Positions 53,151 through 61,469 of a stretch of 64,000 bases of DNA are shown here, piece by piece. The stretch lies in the NCBI RefSeq assembly GCF_014641555.1, contig NZ_BMHY01000023.1, forward strand, positions 1 to 64,000, in the 5' to 3' direction. The notes under the pieces are model-generated. The model saw only the letters and a program-made list of their open reading frames with translations, did no database searches and was not told the origin of the DNA. Position 1 is the stretch's first letter. Each line of letters starts with the position of its first letter. The translations under genes and the position numbers were made by a program. The DNA is from Paenibacillus radicis (ex Gao et al. 2016) (GTDB lineage Bacteria; Bacillota; Bacilli; Paenibacillales; Paenibacillaceae).

Positions 53151-54467
53151 TTAAATCGTAATCTGGATTAAAATGATTTCTTCCTCATAATGGAGAGTGA
53201 TATCACCTTGATATTTTTCAACCGTTCTTTTTATAATCGATAATCCGTTGCCCCGTAATCCGTCACCATTTTCCTTAGTTGTGTATCCAACTTGGAATAA
53301 ATTCTTTTGCTCCTTTACAGAAAGCAGTGCAGGATTTTCAATCGCAAATGTATACTTCGAACCAATTGCTTTGCAGATTACTCGAATTATTTTAGACTGT
53401 GAACCCTCGTATATATCAGAAGCCTCAATCGCATTATCTAAAAGGTTGGAGATGATCTTCACCAAATCCATGGACTCAATTCGATTAAAATCACTTTGGT
53501 CTATATCAAATTGAATCCGTATATTTTTGGATTGAGCCAGCTCCCATTTGCTTTGGAGCAGAACCATTAGAATGGGATTCTTTACTCGTAAGGATAAATC
53601 CATTGCTTTTGAATCCATTGTAATTTGTTTTAAATAGTCACTTGTTTTATCATACAGCTTCAATTGCATTAAACCGTTCAGAACCTGCAAATGATTCATT
53701 AAGTCGTGCCTGCTTGATTTTAAGGTAGCTACAATGTTTCCAAGCTCTAAAATAAATATTTTCTCTGAATCTTTTAAGTCCTGCTTTAAACGAAGTCTAT
53801 ACCATTTATTTAAAAAGAAAACGACCGTGATAAGAGCAATTGCAAATAAGATATCAATGGCAAAAGTGATTTCGTTGCTTTTTATGACTTGAAGGCTGAC
53901 TTGCTCTAAGTCTTTTGCATCAATATCAATTCCGATAACACCTAATATCTCACCATGTTCATCGTAAAACGGGACGCCAACTGAGAAATAGGAGTCATTG
54001 TGATCTCCTTTAATAATACTTGTAAAGTAATTCTGACCCTTCTTTGCTTGAGAAACTTGAGCAGCAGGAACCGTACAGGGTGCGCCAATAGGTATTTCAT
54101 GTACGATACTTGGCACTGCTGCTACCATTGTTTTGGTGACTTCACTTTCATCCAAAAATAAAACGTAAACGTATAACGCGTTAATACGGCTTCGATATTC
54201 TTCTAGATATCGTTTTGTTTTTCTATAATTTTCGTCATCTTCAGTTGGGGTTAATAAAAATTGCTGATAAGTTTCTTTGTCTATACCATTAGCAATATTT
54301 TCAGCAATGGCGATATATTGCTTCGCAAGAGCAATTCGTGCTGATTGTTCAGTTGAGTAATAGGATACTAATATCTTTGAACTGGTTAAAATGCTGAGTA
54401 TGATAAAGGAAATAAGTATAAAAATAAGGATACGTTTATTGGGATAAAATCCTTTGAGTTTCAACAT
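53151..54467 (-). CDS. Orphan sensor histidine kinase, Spo0B/CitA-DcuS type
   Basis: A membrane sensor kinase of 438 residues. Helices at about 11-31 and 203-220 flank an extracytoplasmic Cache/PAS-like sensor (ending YFSVGVPFYDEHGEILGVIGIDID). The cytoplasmic part has the Spo0B-type H box SSRHDLMNHLQVLNGLMQL with H254, then a GHKL ATPase domain with N345 in NLLDNAIEA and GLRGNGLSIIKR. DcuS/CitA kinases usually have an adjacent LytTR or CitB-type regulator; none is here. The ATG at 54467 follows AAAGGA. The gene is AT-rich compared with the core genes. Confidence 0.88.
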   Translation of the reverse strand: MLKLKGFYPNKRILIFILISFIILSILTSSKILVSYYSTEQSARIALAKQYIAIAENIANGIDKETYQQFLLTPTEDDENYRKTKRYLEEYRSRINALYVYVLFLDESEVTKTMVAAVPSIVHEIPIGAPCTVPAAQVSQAKKGQNYFTSIIKGDHNDSYFSVGVPFYDEHGEILGVIGIDIDAKDLEQVSLQVIKSNEITFAIDILFAIALITVVFFLNKWYRLRLKQDLKDSEKIFILELGNIVATLKSSRHDLMNHLQVLNGLMQLKLYDKTSDYLKQITMDSKAMDLSLRVKNPILMVLLQSKWELAQSKNIRIQFDIDQSDFNRIESMDLVKIISNLLDNAIEASDIYEGSQSKIIRVICKAIGSKYTFAIENPALLSVKEQKNLFQVGYTTKENGDGLRGNGLSIIKRTVEKYQGDITLHYEEEIILIQITI

Positions 54468-54838
54468 AAAATTCCTTTCTTTAAAACATTCTGTAAAAAT
54501 CACTTTGATGATATATCTGGTCGTCTTCCGGCTATGTATTTATCGTGATAAAACGCTGTATTTATTCTATCTATTTGTTGATTTAGATGCTAATTGCAGT
54601 TCTTGAAAAGGTTCTCGTTCTTTCCTATTAGCTCTAAGCATACTACTTCCTCTTGTGGACCTTTGTCAAGAAAGTGAACGGTAAATCTCTCCTCCTCATG
54701 CTATAATAACATCAAAATTTATACAGAAGGCTGCTGGATATAGAAGGAATTCAAGGCGTAGAGGATGGCGGTTATTCCAGGTTCCTTTTTTAAGGTATAA
54801 TGAATGTGTCAAATATTGCGCAGATGGAGGCTTCTTAC
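54468..54838. other. Intergenic region between divergent kinase and phosphatase genes
   Basis: This 371-bp AT-rich stretch has no gene-like frame. On the plus strand TGCTATAAT (54699-54707, an extended -10) and a second TATAAT at about 54795 could start the phosphatase transcript. Neither has a clear -35. The kinase promoter should read leftwards from here, but I cannot place it. Confidence 0.5.
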
Positions 54839-55450
54839 ATGGACACTAAATTATACTTGGCTCGTCACGGAGAGACGGAATGGAATGTCGTTCACCGCAT
54901 GCAAGGTTTCAAAGATTCTCCATTAACCGAGCTTGGCAAGCAGCAAGCCGAATGGTTGAGAAGTGCAATGGATGCTGTTCCTATAGATGTCATATATGCA
55001 AGCTCGAGTCCGAGAGCACTGCAAACGGCCCAGCTTGTACGAGGTGATAGAGATATCCCTCTCGAAACCACGGAAGCTTTCATAGAGATGGGGTTTGGGA
55101 TTTGGGAAGGACGTCTGCAATCGGAAGTTCAGACGGAATATCCGGAGCAATGGGATCATTTCTGGAACAACCCTGACAAGTTCGGAATTGAGAATAGTGA
55201 GACGTATGCACAGATGCAAGCTAGAGTCATTCATAAACTGCAAGATATTCTAGAGAATCATGCGGGGCAATCCATACTTATTGTTACGCATACCGTTATT
55301 ATTAAGATGCTAATGGTTTATTTCGAAGGCAAGGAAATGACACAGCTTTGGAGCCCGCCGGAGATTCATCCCACTAGCCTTTCCCGGATTGATATTACAG
55401 ACAATGTGCCTAAGGTTGTATTGCACGGGGACATCAGTCATTATCAATAA
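54839..55450 (+). CDS. Histidine phosphatase family protein (phosphoglycerate mutase-like)
   Basis: The 203-residue protein has the R-H10-G motif in LARHGETEWN, the second block SSPRALQTAQLV, the acid EMGFGIWEG and the second catalytic histidine in ILIVTHTVIIKML. These identify a branch-1 histidine phosphatase of the GpmB/CobC/PhoE kind. The substrate cannot be told from the sequence, and cofactor-dependent mutase activity is unlikely at this length. GGAGG lies eight bases before the ATG at 54839. Confidence 0.9.
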   Translation: MDTKLYLARHGETEWNVVHRMQGFKDSPLTELGKQQAEWLRSAMDAVPIDVIYASSSPRALQTAQLVRGDRDIPLETTEAFIEMGFGIWEGRLQSEVQTEYPEQWDHFWNNPDKFGIENSETYAQMQARVIHKLQDILENHAGQSILIVTHTVIIKMLMVYFEGKEMTQLWSPPEIHPTSLSRIDITDNVPKVVLHGDISHYQ

Positions 55451-55487
55451 AGAAAGCTTTTCATAGCTGGAACTGCCCTCTCCCGTC

Positions 55488-55567
55488 TGCTATAATAGGG
55501 ACAGATCAAGGGTACATAACGAAGAATGATATCCTCCTTCAGGGCGAGCATTGAAGGAGGATTTTTA
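55488..55567 (+). promoter_or_regulatory. Extended -10 promoter followed by a leader hairpin
   Basis: TGCTATAAT at 55488-55496 is an extended -10 element without a good -35. Downstream, ATCCTCCTTCA (55531-55541) pairs perfectly with TGAAGGAGGAT (55552-55562), followed by TTTTATTG. If the promoter is active the hairpin lies in the leader of the RNase H gene and could attenuate it. Otherwise it simply terminates the phosphatase transcript. Confidence 0.5.
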
Positions 55568-55593
55568 TTGCCGCAAATAAGGGGTGTGAAATA

Positions 55594-56286
55594 ATGGCAG
55601 CAAGCAAATATTATGTCGTTTGGGTAGGGAAAAGCACTGGCGTATATGCAACATGGAAGGAATGCCAAGAACAGATCAACGGTTTTCCTGACGCAAAATA
55701 TAAGTCGTTCGAGTCCAAGGCGCTCGCCGATCAGGCGTTCAAAGAGGGCTGGAAGGGCTATTGGGGAAAAGGCGGCTCAGCAAGCAAGTCGGGCAGCAGC
55801 GGTGCGTCATCAGCCAAAGGGAAGCCGTATGCGACTGCAGCAAGTAAAAGCACCACACCGCTCCCTCGTGCCGCTCTGGAGATCGATTATGACAGTATCT
55901 CGGTAGACGTAGGCACACGGGGCAATCCGGGTCCAGTGGAATATAAAGGCGTCGATACACAGACGGGCGATATTTTGTTCTATGTGGGTCCTATTCCGAA
56001 TGGAACGAACAACCTCGGCGAATTCATCGCCGTCGTTCATGCGCTGGACTATTTGAAGAAGCAAGGCAGCAGCAAAACGATCTACAGCGACTCCAGAACA
56101 GCATTGGCATGGCTGCGCAACAAGAAGATCGCTTCGTCGCTTACGCGCGATGACTCGACCAAACGGATCTGGGAGCTTGCCGACTGGGCGCTGGATTGGC
56201 TCCGTTCGAATACGTATAGCAATCAGGTTGTGAAGTGGAACACGGAAGAGTGGGGAGAAATCAGAGCCGATTTCGGGAGGAAATAG
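55594..56286 (+). CDS. rnhA: Ribonuclease H1 with N-terminal hybrid-binding domain
   Basis: RNase H1 degrades RNA in RNA-DNA hybrids. The 230 residues have an N-terminal viroplasmin/hybrid-binding domain at about 5-57 (KYYVVWVGKSTGVYATWKECQEQINGF...KYKSFESKALADQAF). A Ser/Gly/Lys linker follows, then a catalytic domain with D105 in VDVGTRGNPGP, E143 in NNLGEF, D166 in YSDSRTAL and D226. All four carboxylates of the active site appear present. GGGGTGTG precedes the ATG. ung follows after 12 bp, giving a small genome-maintenance pair. Confidence 0.92.
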   Translation: MAASKYYVVWVGKSTGVYATWKECQEQINGFPDAKYKSFESKALADQAFKEGWKGYWGKGGSASKSGSSGASSAKGKPYATAASKSTTPLPRAALEIDYDSISVDVGTRGNPGPVEYKGVDTQTGDILFYVGPIPNGTNNLGEFIAVVHALDYLKKQGSSKTIYSDSRTALAWLRNKKIASSLTRDDSTKRIWELADWALDWLRSNTYSNQVVKWNTEEWGEIRADFGRK

Positions 56287-56298
56287 GAGGCAGGCAGC

Positions 56299-56964
56299 AT
56301 GGAATTGAACAATGATTGGGCAGAACTGCTGAAGAACGAACAGGAACAGCCTTATTATAAGAAGCTAGAGGCATTTTTGAATGAGCGTTATGCATTAGCT
56401 AATGTTTATCCAGAACGCTCCGAGCTGTTTACGGCATTGCAATATACATCGCTTGCTGAGACGAAGGTCGTCATTCTCGGCCAAGATCCTTATCACGGTG
56501 AAGGACAAGCACAGGGACTAAGCTTTTCCGTTAAGCCGGGAGTGGCAATCCCTCCGTCTCTACGCAACATCTATAAGGAGCTGCATGATGATATCGGTTG
56601 TCCGATTCCATCGCATGGCTCGCTGCTCTCCTGGGCCAAGCAGGGCGTTCTGCTGCTCAATACCGTCCTATCGGTTGAAGAGGGGCTGCCAAACTCTCAT
56701 AAGAGAGCGGGCTGGGAGCATTTTACGGATCGGATCATCGCTTTGCTGAATGAGCGGGAACGGCCGGTCGTCTTCCTATTATGGGGGAAGCATGCGCAGG
56801 ACAAGGCATCATTCATTAATACGGACAAACATCCCGTGATCGCTACCGTTCATCCGAGTCCTTTAGCCGCTAGAAAAGGGTTTTTCGGCAGCAAGCCGTT
56901 CTCTAGAGCTAATGAATACCTACGCGCTATCGGCAGCGATGAAGTCGACTGGACGATTGACTAA
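56299..56964 (+). CDS. ung: Uracil-DNA glycosylase, family 1
   Basis: Ung removes uracil from DNA to start base excision repair. The 221 residues contain the water-activating motif GQDPYHG with D63, the uracil-binding LLLNTVLSVEEG..HKRAGWE and the DNA-intercalating HPSPLAARKGFFG with H185. AGGAGGCAGGCAGC precedes the ATG. A strong bidirectional terminator separates it from the converging S-layer-homology gene. Confidence 0.96.
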   Translation: MELNNDWAELLKNEQEQPYYKKLEAFLNERYALANVYPERSELFTALQYTSLAETKVVILGQDPYHGEGQAQGLSFSVKPGVAIPPSLRNIYKELHDDIGCPIPSHGSLLSWAKQGVLLLNTVLSVEEGLPNSHKRAGWEHFTDRIIALLNERERPVVFLLWGKHAQDKASFINTDKHPVIATVHPSPLAARKGFFGSKPFSRANEYLRAIGSDEVDWTID

Positions 56965-56978
56965 TTATATGAAAATAA

Positions 56979-57017
56979 AAAGCGCCGCTCTTCCTATAAT
57001 AGGAGGAGCGGCGCTTT
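56979..57017. terminator. Bidirectional terminator between ung and the SLH gene
   Basis: AAAGCGCCGCTC and GAGCGGCGCTTT form the outer stem, with inner TCCTA/TAGGA around a 3-base loop. A-rich and T-rich flanks suit both directions. Confidence 0.92.
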
Positions 57018-57028
57018 GTTGCTGTTTA

Positions 57029-58009
57029 TTAGGAGATAGGGAAGCCGGTCGAACCGCTTGCAGCGCCCTCATCGATAGGGAACCCTGTGGAACCATCAAC
57101 CGGTTGATCCGGTGTGAACAGAACGGGCTTCAGCTTCGCATCAATGTAAGTCGACACTTTCGCTTCCGTTACGACTTGCGGATACATTTTATCCGGATCA
57201 GGATCAGTTACTTCGACATGAATAACCGCTTGATCTCCGTCAAAGGAGATGGAGACGATCTTCAGTCCATAGCCAGGGTGAGGAAGCTGTGCGCTGATCG
57301 TCACTTTTGCGATGTCGGCATTGACTTTCTCAGTCGTCAGCTTGTAATCCACGTGTGGCTTCGGATCTGTTACTGGAGGTGTGTTTTGCACGAATTGTAT
57401 GCCATCATAAAGCCATGCAGCCGCTTCTCCGCGTGTAATTGCTGTTTTTGGGTGGAAGTTTTGTTTTGCATCCAGGCTGGCGATTTTAAGATTGAGCAGC
57501 TTTTGAATGCTGTCCATGTAATCGGCATTGACGCTTTTCTCATCATTCAACACTTGGTACAGTTCGATAAAGGCGAAATCGCCTTTCGTCATAATCGCTT
57601 TAAACAGGTGATGCGCGAATTGCTCGCGAGTCATTTCGTCGTCAGCCTTCACATCGACAGGAATATCGAGTCCGTTGTATTGGGCGATAATGACCGCATC
57701 AGAGTACCAAGCATCATCTTTGAGATTTTTGAAATGGTCAGTTACCTTAGGCGCTTTAATAAAACGGATGTTATCAATGTTCAGTTCCAAACCTTTTACA
57801 ATCATCGAAATGCCAGCAGCGTAAGTAAGTTTGCCATTCGGATTGAACTTGCCGTCTTTTTCCCCGCCGATAATGCCTTTCTTCTGGAGCGCTTCGATCT
57901 TGCTTTCATTCGGATTGTTTTTCGTATCGCTGAAAGCCCATACTGATTGACTTAAAGAGAATACGAGCAGCATCGTTAACGCTATTACGATTAACGGTTT
58001 TTTTCTCAT
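57029..58009 (-). CDS. Secreted protein with S-layer-homology modules
   Basis: A 326-residue protein with a signal peptide ending at about residue 25 (SVWAFSD). SLH-like motifs follow: FSDTKNNPNESKIEALQKKGIIGGEKDGKFNPNGKLTYAAGISMIVK, a degenerate middle unit with WYSDAVIIAQYNGLD...MTREQFAHHLF, and ASLDAKQNFHPKTAITRGEAAAWLY. SLH domains bind pyruvylated secondary wall polymer. The C-terminal ~110 residues form an unassigned beta-rich domain. The very end repeats GSTGFPI twice. Ribosome site GATGAGATGATC is weak. Likely cell-surface anchored. Confidence 0.85.
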   Translation of the reverse strand: MRKKPLIVIALTMLLVFSLSQSVWAFSDTKNNPNESKIEALQKKGIIGGEKDGKFNPNGKLTYAAGISMIVKGLELNIDNIRFIKAPKVTDHFKNLKDDAWYSDAVIIAQYNGLDIPVDVKADDEMTREQFAHHLFKAIMTKGDFAFIELYQVLNDEKSVNADYMDSIQKLLNLKIASLDAKQNFHPKTAITRGEAAAWLYDGIQFVQNTPPVTDPKPHVDYKLTTEKVNADIAKVTISAQLPHPGYGLKIVSISFDGDQAVIHVEVTDPDPDKMYPQVVTEAKVSTYIDAKLKPVLFTPDQPVDGSTGFPIDEGAASGSTGFPIS

Positions 58010-58100
58010 GGGATCATCTCATCTCTTCTAGAATTTGCTATAGCATAAAGTTTGACGGGGATGACGGCTGCAATGTTGCAGTAAGGTCAATAAAAATAAA

Positions 58101-58140
58101 AAACGGTAACAAAGTCCCTGGAATAGGGCTGTTACCGTTT
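58101..58140. terminator. Hairpin terminator (mainly minus strand)
   Basis: AAACGGTAAC (58101-58110) pairs with GTTACCGTTT (58131-58140), with extra pairing inside. On the minus strand it is followed by TTTTTATTTTTATT, placing it about 65 bases after the stop of the gene at 58207-58497. A short T run also follows on plus. Confidence 0.8.
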
Positions 58141-58206
58141 AATTTTTGCCATAGAAGCGGGGTTATAACCGGATGCTGAAAATGATTTTCAAGGTATGCG
58201 GCTTGA

Positions 58207-58497
58207 TTAGTGCAAGGTTGCGGCAGGCAGCTCTACAGTCGTTCTTGGATATTTGTAATCATCCCGGAAGCAGGTCGTGTCGCTGTCGTAAGCGGATTGG
58301 GACAGACGGTGCGATATTTCAAAGACCGGCAGCTTCGGATTAACGTGAAGTGCGGAATCGTAGAACGAGCATCTATTGAAATCGAAGTTTAAAGTCGTAA
58401 TGATGATGACACAGTTCGTAAAGGTACAGCCGATAAAATGGAATCCGTCAAACGCGATCGTTTCATTGCTGAAATGTTCGTTCTCTATTACTTTCAT
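58207..58497 (-). CDS. Small hypothetical protein with pentapeptide-like pattern
   Basis: A 96-residue protein with AGGAG about nine bases before its ATG and a terminator behind it, so it is probably expressed. The first half (FDGFHFIGCTFTNCVI and FDFNRCSFYDSALHV) shows the alternating aromatic pattern of pentapeptide repeats, but only two or three turns. The second half is charged and ends LPAATLH. I do not recognise a functional family. Confidence 0.6.
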   Translation of the reverse strand: MKVIENEHFSNETIAFDGFHFIGCTFTNCVIIITTLNFDFNRCSFYDSALHVNPKLPVFEISHRLSQSAYDSDTTCFRDDYKYPRTTVELPAATLH

Positions 58498-58687
58498 TTT
58501 TTCACTCTCCTATACATGGTTGAGACAGCATAGAGATTATTGTAACAGATGCAGGATACAATAATTGTCAGAATTTGAACGGGAGAATGGATTATTTATC
58601 GACATGATTTTTCTTAATGTAATTATCCCAACATATGGTATAATCAACTCGTAAATGGGTGGGTTATTTGGGGAAGGGGTGCTTAAA

Positions 58688-59092
58688 ATGCAAATTACTA
58701 ATTATTATATTTTAAAGTATATTTCTCATTTATTAGTAATGACCTCTATTGGATATGCTATTTATTTATTTTTAGATTTATTTGTATTTGTAGCAGGAGT
58801 AAGTTCAAACGACGGTTATCGATTGTTTTATCTTATCCTTGCTATACCTTATCCCATCCTCATCTCGATTATAATGAATCTATTAATTAGACGAGACATT
58901 GTACAAGGCAAAGCAGCGATGGTTAAAAGATTACTTCAATTATTTCCGCTCATCTGTTTATTGAGTACAGTAGGGGAGTTTTTATTGATGTCGTTAGATT
59001 ATTCATCGTTAATGGGCGTAGTTTGCTTATTCATATCTATCCTATTATTTTGTATAGCTTGTGTTTTGTTCATATATGATTTGAAACATTGA
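58688..59092 (+). CDS. Hypothetical four-helix membrane protein
   Basis: A 134-residue very hydrophobic protein with helices at about 10-40, 50-70, 84-105 and 108-130. AAGGGGTG precedes the ATG at 58688; an upstream in-frame ATG at 58655 has no ribosome site. The gene and the next 250 bases are distinctly AT-rich (many TTA and ATT codons) compared with the core genes, which suggests recent acquisition. I recognise no family. Confidence 0.6.
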   Translation: MQITNYYILKYISHLLVMTSIGYAIYLFLDLFVFVAGVSSNDGYRLFYLILAIPYPILISIIMNLLIRRDIVQGKAAMVKRLLQLFPLICLLSTVGEFLLMSLDYSSLMGVVCLFISILLFCIACVLFIYDLKH

Positions 59093-59332
59093 GATAAGAG
59101 GAGGAAAATTGATGCTTCTCTTTGTTTTGACGTTTGCGGTAAAGATGATGAGTGGACTGGATACTCTATTGCATCGAGCAAGTTTACTGAATGGCTGGGA
59201 TACTACATCGATGGAAAATCATTAAATGCAATTACAGTCGATAGTTTTGTCGCCCATTGTCTTTGGGAAATGACCTTTTATTATGGATTTGATGATAGCA
59301 AAACGAATTATTGTCCATCTATAGTCGAATGA
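59093..59332 (+). pseudogene. Probable remnant or frameshifted small gene
   Basis: After AGGAGG at 59099-59104 the best-spaced start is ATG 59112, but that frame closes after 37 codons. The frame one base away stays open from 59093 to a TGA at 59330-59332. Its product is more protein-like, with Trp, Tyr and Gly spread through FDVCGKDDEWTGYSIASSKF and TVDSFVAHCLWEMTFYYGFDD, but it lacks ATG, GTG or TTG near the ribosome site. A one-base frameshift near the 5' end, or loss of the 5' part, would explain this. The family is not recognised; an immunity-type protein is possible. Confidence 0.45.
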
Positions 59333-59344
59333 GAAGAATCTTGA

Positions 59345-59377
59345 AAAAAGAAAAAACCCTTGCTACACAAGGGTTTT
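59345..59377 (-). terminator. Terminator of tRNA-Val
   Basis: On the minus strand AAAACCCTTG pairs with CAAGGGTTTT (plus coordinates 59353-59362 and 59368-59377), then TTTTTTCTTTTTT follows. It lies 13 bases past the tRNA 3' end. Confidence 0.9.
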
Positions 59378-59389
59378 GAATGTCTATTA

Positions 59390-59464
59390 TGGTAGGACGG
59401 ATGGGGATCGAACCCATGACCCCTACCCTGTCAAGGTAGTGCTCTCCCGCTGAGCTACCGTCCT
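59390..59464 (-). tRNA. tRNA-Val(GAC)
   Basis: A 75-base cloverleaf with acceptor AGGACGG/CCGTCCT, anticodon stem CTACC/GGTAG around TTGACAG with anticodon GAC (plus positions 59430-59432), a GGTTCGATCC T arm and an encoded CCA. It stands alone, next to the AT-rich 58.6-59.3 kb segment. Confidence 0.95.
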
Positions 59465-59538
59465 GCGATAGTTAATATAATACCACAAAATAAAATGTGA
59501 AATCAAGTATTAATTTAAGGGATTTATTATTTATAGCC

Positions 59539-60708
59539 TCAATTCAATTTTGCGACTGGCTCAGATGGTTGATGCGCCCCTTTGTTGCTTCGTTTACCGA
59601 TCCGTTTGCCCCATTTGATAGCAGGCGCTTCGATATAGTTATAGGAAGCCGCAGCTATAAGTATAGTCCAGATGAAAGCCAACACATATATTATTGCAAG
59701 CGGCAGTTTGCCGTAAAGCAAGTAGATGAAGCTAAACAGCACGAGCAGGTGGTATAGGTACAGGCTATAGGAGATATCACCGAAAAAGGCAATGATGCGG
59801 ACGCTGAGGAGTTTTGTCACTCGGGCTGAACCAAGTGCGATGACGATCAGTATGACGCAACTGGCGGCTGTTGTGTAGTCATCGAGTATTTCTTGGTAGT
59901 CGCGTAATCCGATGCGGTTCCCTACCGCCATGGCGAGCTCCGAGTAGGTGAATAGAATGTACGCCAGACCAAGCAGGCTCCACTTCCAAGCTTTTGAGCT
60001 TTTTACGAAAAGACCAACGATGAACTCTCTATGCTTGGCCAGCAGTCCGCCGATGAGAAATATGGTGGCGTAGTGGAGGGTATCTACAAAGCCGGTGTGG
60101 AATCCATAGCTGTGATCATAACCGAAGATGTTTTTGGTGCCGCTAATTGCAGAAAGAGCCAGGCATAGCCCAAGTACCGTTTTCCAATTCCATTTCATAA
60201 TAATGAGGGCGAGCAAGGGGAAAATGATCGAAATTCTCATCTCCTGAACCAATGACCAGATCACGTTGTTGTATAAGTTGGAATTATAATTTCCGATAAG
60301 AAGCAGATTTTCGACTACGGATTTTACGGTTGTTGGCTCATTCCAAGAGGAATTAAACCAAGTGCTAAGCGCTGGTATTCCTCCGGTTGACAGCCATGAG
60401 CTGAGGAGGATCGAGAACACCATCGCAAACCAGAATGGAACGTAGATTCTCAAGATTCTTTTTAATAGAAAGGTTCTGTAGGAAAAGGCACTGTTTTTCA
60501 AAAACGGCAGCATAAGCACAAAGCCGCTGAGCAAGAAGAACAGAATGACAGCGCCGTGCCCATTTTTTATAAACCCAAGGGGCGAGAATTTAAACAATAG
60601 GTCGGAGAGGGCTGGCTTAACCTCTACTAAATAATAATGGCTGAAAATAACAGCAATTGCTGCTAAGCCCCTCATGGCGTCCAATTGCCCAATACGGTTT
60701 TTATTCAT
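59539..60708 (-). CDS. Acyltransferase 3 family membrane protein
   Basis: A 389-residue integral membrane protein with about ten helices and family motifs near the N-terminus: QLDAMRGLAAIAVIFSHY with the catalytic-type His, and FFLLSGFVLMLPFL. RILRIYVPFW and the C-terminal FFGDISYSLYLYHL follow. Such enzymes O-acetylate or otherwise acylate surface glycans, antibiotics or lipids; the substrate is unknown. The ATG at 60708 follows GAGGAT with suitable spacing. It is a single gene with no glycan cluster nearby. Confidence 0.9.
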   Translation of the reverse strand: MNKNRIGQLDAMRGLAAIAVIFSHYYLVEVKPALSDLLFKFSPLGFIKNGHGAVILFFLLSGFVLMLPFLKNSAFSYRTFLLKRILRIYVPFWFAMVFSILLSSWLSTGGIPALSTWFNSSWNEPTTVKSVVENLLLIGNYNSNLYNNVIWSLVQEMRISIIFPLLALIIMKWNWKTVLGLCLALSAISGTKNIFGYDHSYGFHTGFVDTLHYATIFLIGGLLAKHREFIVGLFVKSSKAWKWSLLGLAYILFTYSELAMAVGNRIGLRDYQEILDDYTTAASCVILIVIALGSARVTKLLSVRIIAFFGDISYSLYLYHLLVLFSFIYLLYGKLPLAIIYVLAFIWTILIAAASYNYIEAPAIKWGKRIGKRSNKGAHQPSEPVAKLN

Positions 60709-60861
60709 CACTCTCATCCTCAATCTATTTATTTGATACAAATTGTATCATAATGTTCGGAAATTGAGAAGACTTTACCGGTATTTTTATGGGCAGGAGA
60801 GCATAGTCGCCTTTAAGCAGGCATACATATACCAATCAGGCTTGCAGCTTGCAGGGCAAGT

Positions 60862-61065
60862 ATGCAGCGGAAACCTACCTTTGAGGAGGGCGTTCGTTTG
60901 GCGGCGGAGTATGCCCATTTGGCCATATGGTTAATTGGCTTGTTTGGTATTGTCATTACTGTAAGCGTTTGTGTTCTCAAGTTTGTCGTTGAAGATTCAT
61001 TCAGTTATGATCAAACCTTTCTCTGGAGAAGGAAGCTTCCTGCGGAATGCCTCAAAAAGGAATAA
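60862..61065 (+). CDS. Possible small single-helix membrane protein
   Basis: A 67-codon frame beginning MQRKPTFEEGVRLAAEYAHL with one strong hydrophobic segment at about 20-42 and a basic tail ending AECLKKE. The ribosome site is poor (GCAGGG at nine bases). Composition is plausible, but the evidence is thin, and I recognise no homologue. It lies between the acyltransferase and a DUF3892 gene. Confidence 0.35.
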   Translation: MQRKPTFEEGVRLAAEYAHLAIWLIGLFGIVITVSVCVLKFVVEDSFSYDQTFLWRRKLPAECLKKE

Positions 61066-61157
61066 CAATAGCCCTCTGCTGGGCATGCTACTGGAGTGTT
61101 TGAATTCGGGCAGCATATCAACGTATGTACGCTGTCTATAAAAAGGAGAGTGCAAGC

Positions 61158-61403
61158 ATGAGTCCAGCAGACGAGGGGCAGCGCGAGCATATCGTAGCTG
61201 TTCAGAAAAACGGAGACGGCGATTTAACGTCGTTCAAAACGTCGTCAGGCCGTATTCTTGATTACGCTACAGCGCTTCAAGAGGTTCAGGAAGGGCATAT
61301 TGCGGGCGTGAATGCCTTTAAAGGAAGAGATGGAGAGCTGCATATTCGCGGAGACGCGGATGGCGATCCGACAAACAATTTGGATCAGCTTCCTACTTTC
61401 TAA
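61158..61403 (+). CDS. DUF3892 protein
   Basis: An 81-residue protein with the DUF3892 pattern: EHIVAVQKNGDGDLTSFKTSSGRILDYATALQEVQEGHIAGVNAFKGRDGELHIRGDADGDPTNNLDQLP. The family is common in bacilli and has no assigned function. AAAAGGAGAG precedes the ATG at 61158, and a strong terminator follows. Confidence 0.82.
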   Translation: MSPADEGQREHIVAVQKNGDGDLTSFKTSSGRILDYATALQEVQEGHIAGVNAFKGRDGELHIRGDADGDPTNNLDQLPTF

Positions 61404-61422
61404 GTGGTTGATAAAAAAATAG

Positions 61423-61467
61423 AACAGCCGCCAGCGCGTAACACTAAGCGCTGGCGGCTGTTTTTTT
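61423..61467. terminator. Bidirectional terminator
   Basis: AACAGCCGCCAGCGC (61423-61437) pairs perfectly with GCGCTGGCGGCTGTT (61448-61462). A T run on plus and an A run before it allow use by both the DUF3892 gene and the converging MBL gene. Confidence 0.93.
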
Positions 61468-61469
61468 AT

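Noticed and set aside
56912..57946. A 344-codon plus-strand frame opposite the SLH protein gene
   Set aside because: The minus-strand gene has a signal peptide, SLH motifs and correct boundaries. The plus frame is rich in Arg, Cys and His with no ribosome site.
60743..60934. A 63-codon plus frame upstream of the DUF3892 gene
   Set aside because: It begins in the acyltransferase promoter region without a ribosome site and overlaps another weak candidate at 60862-61065.
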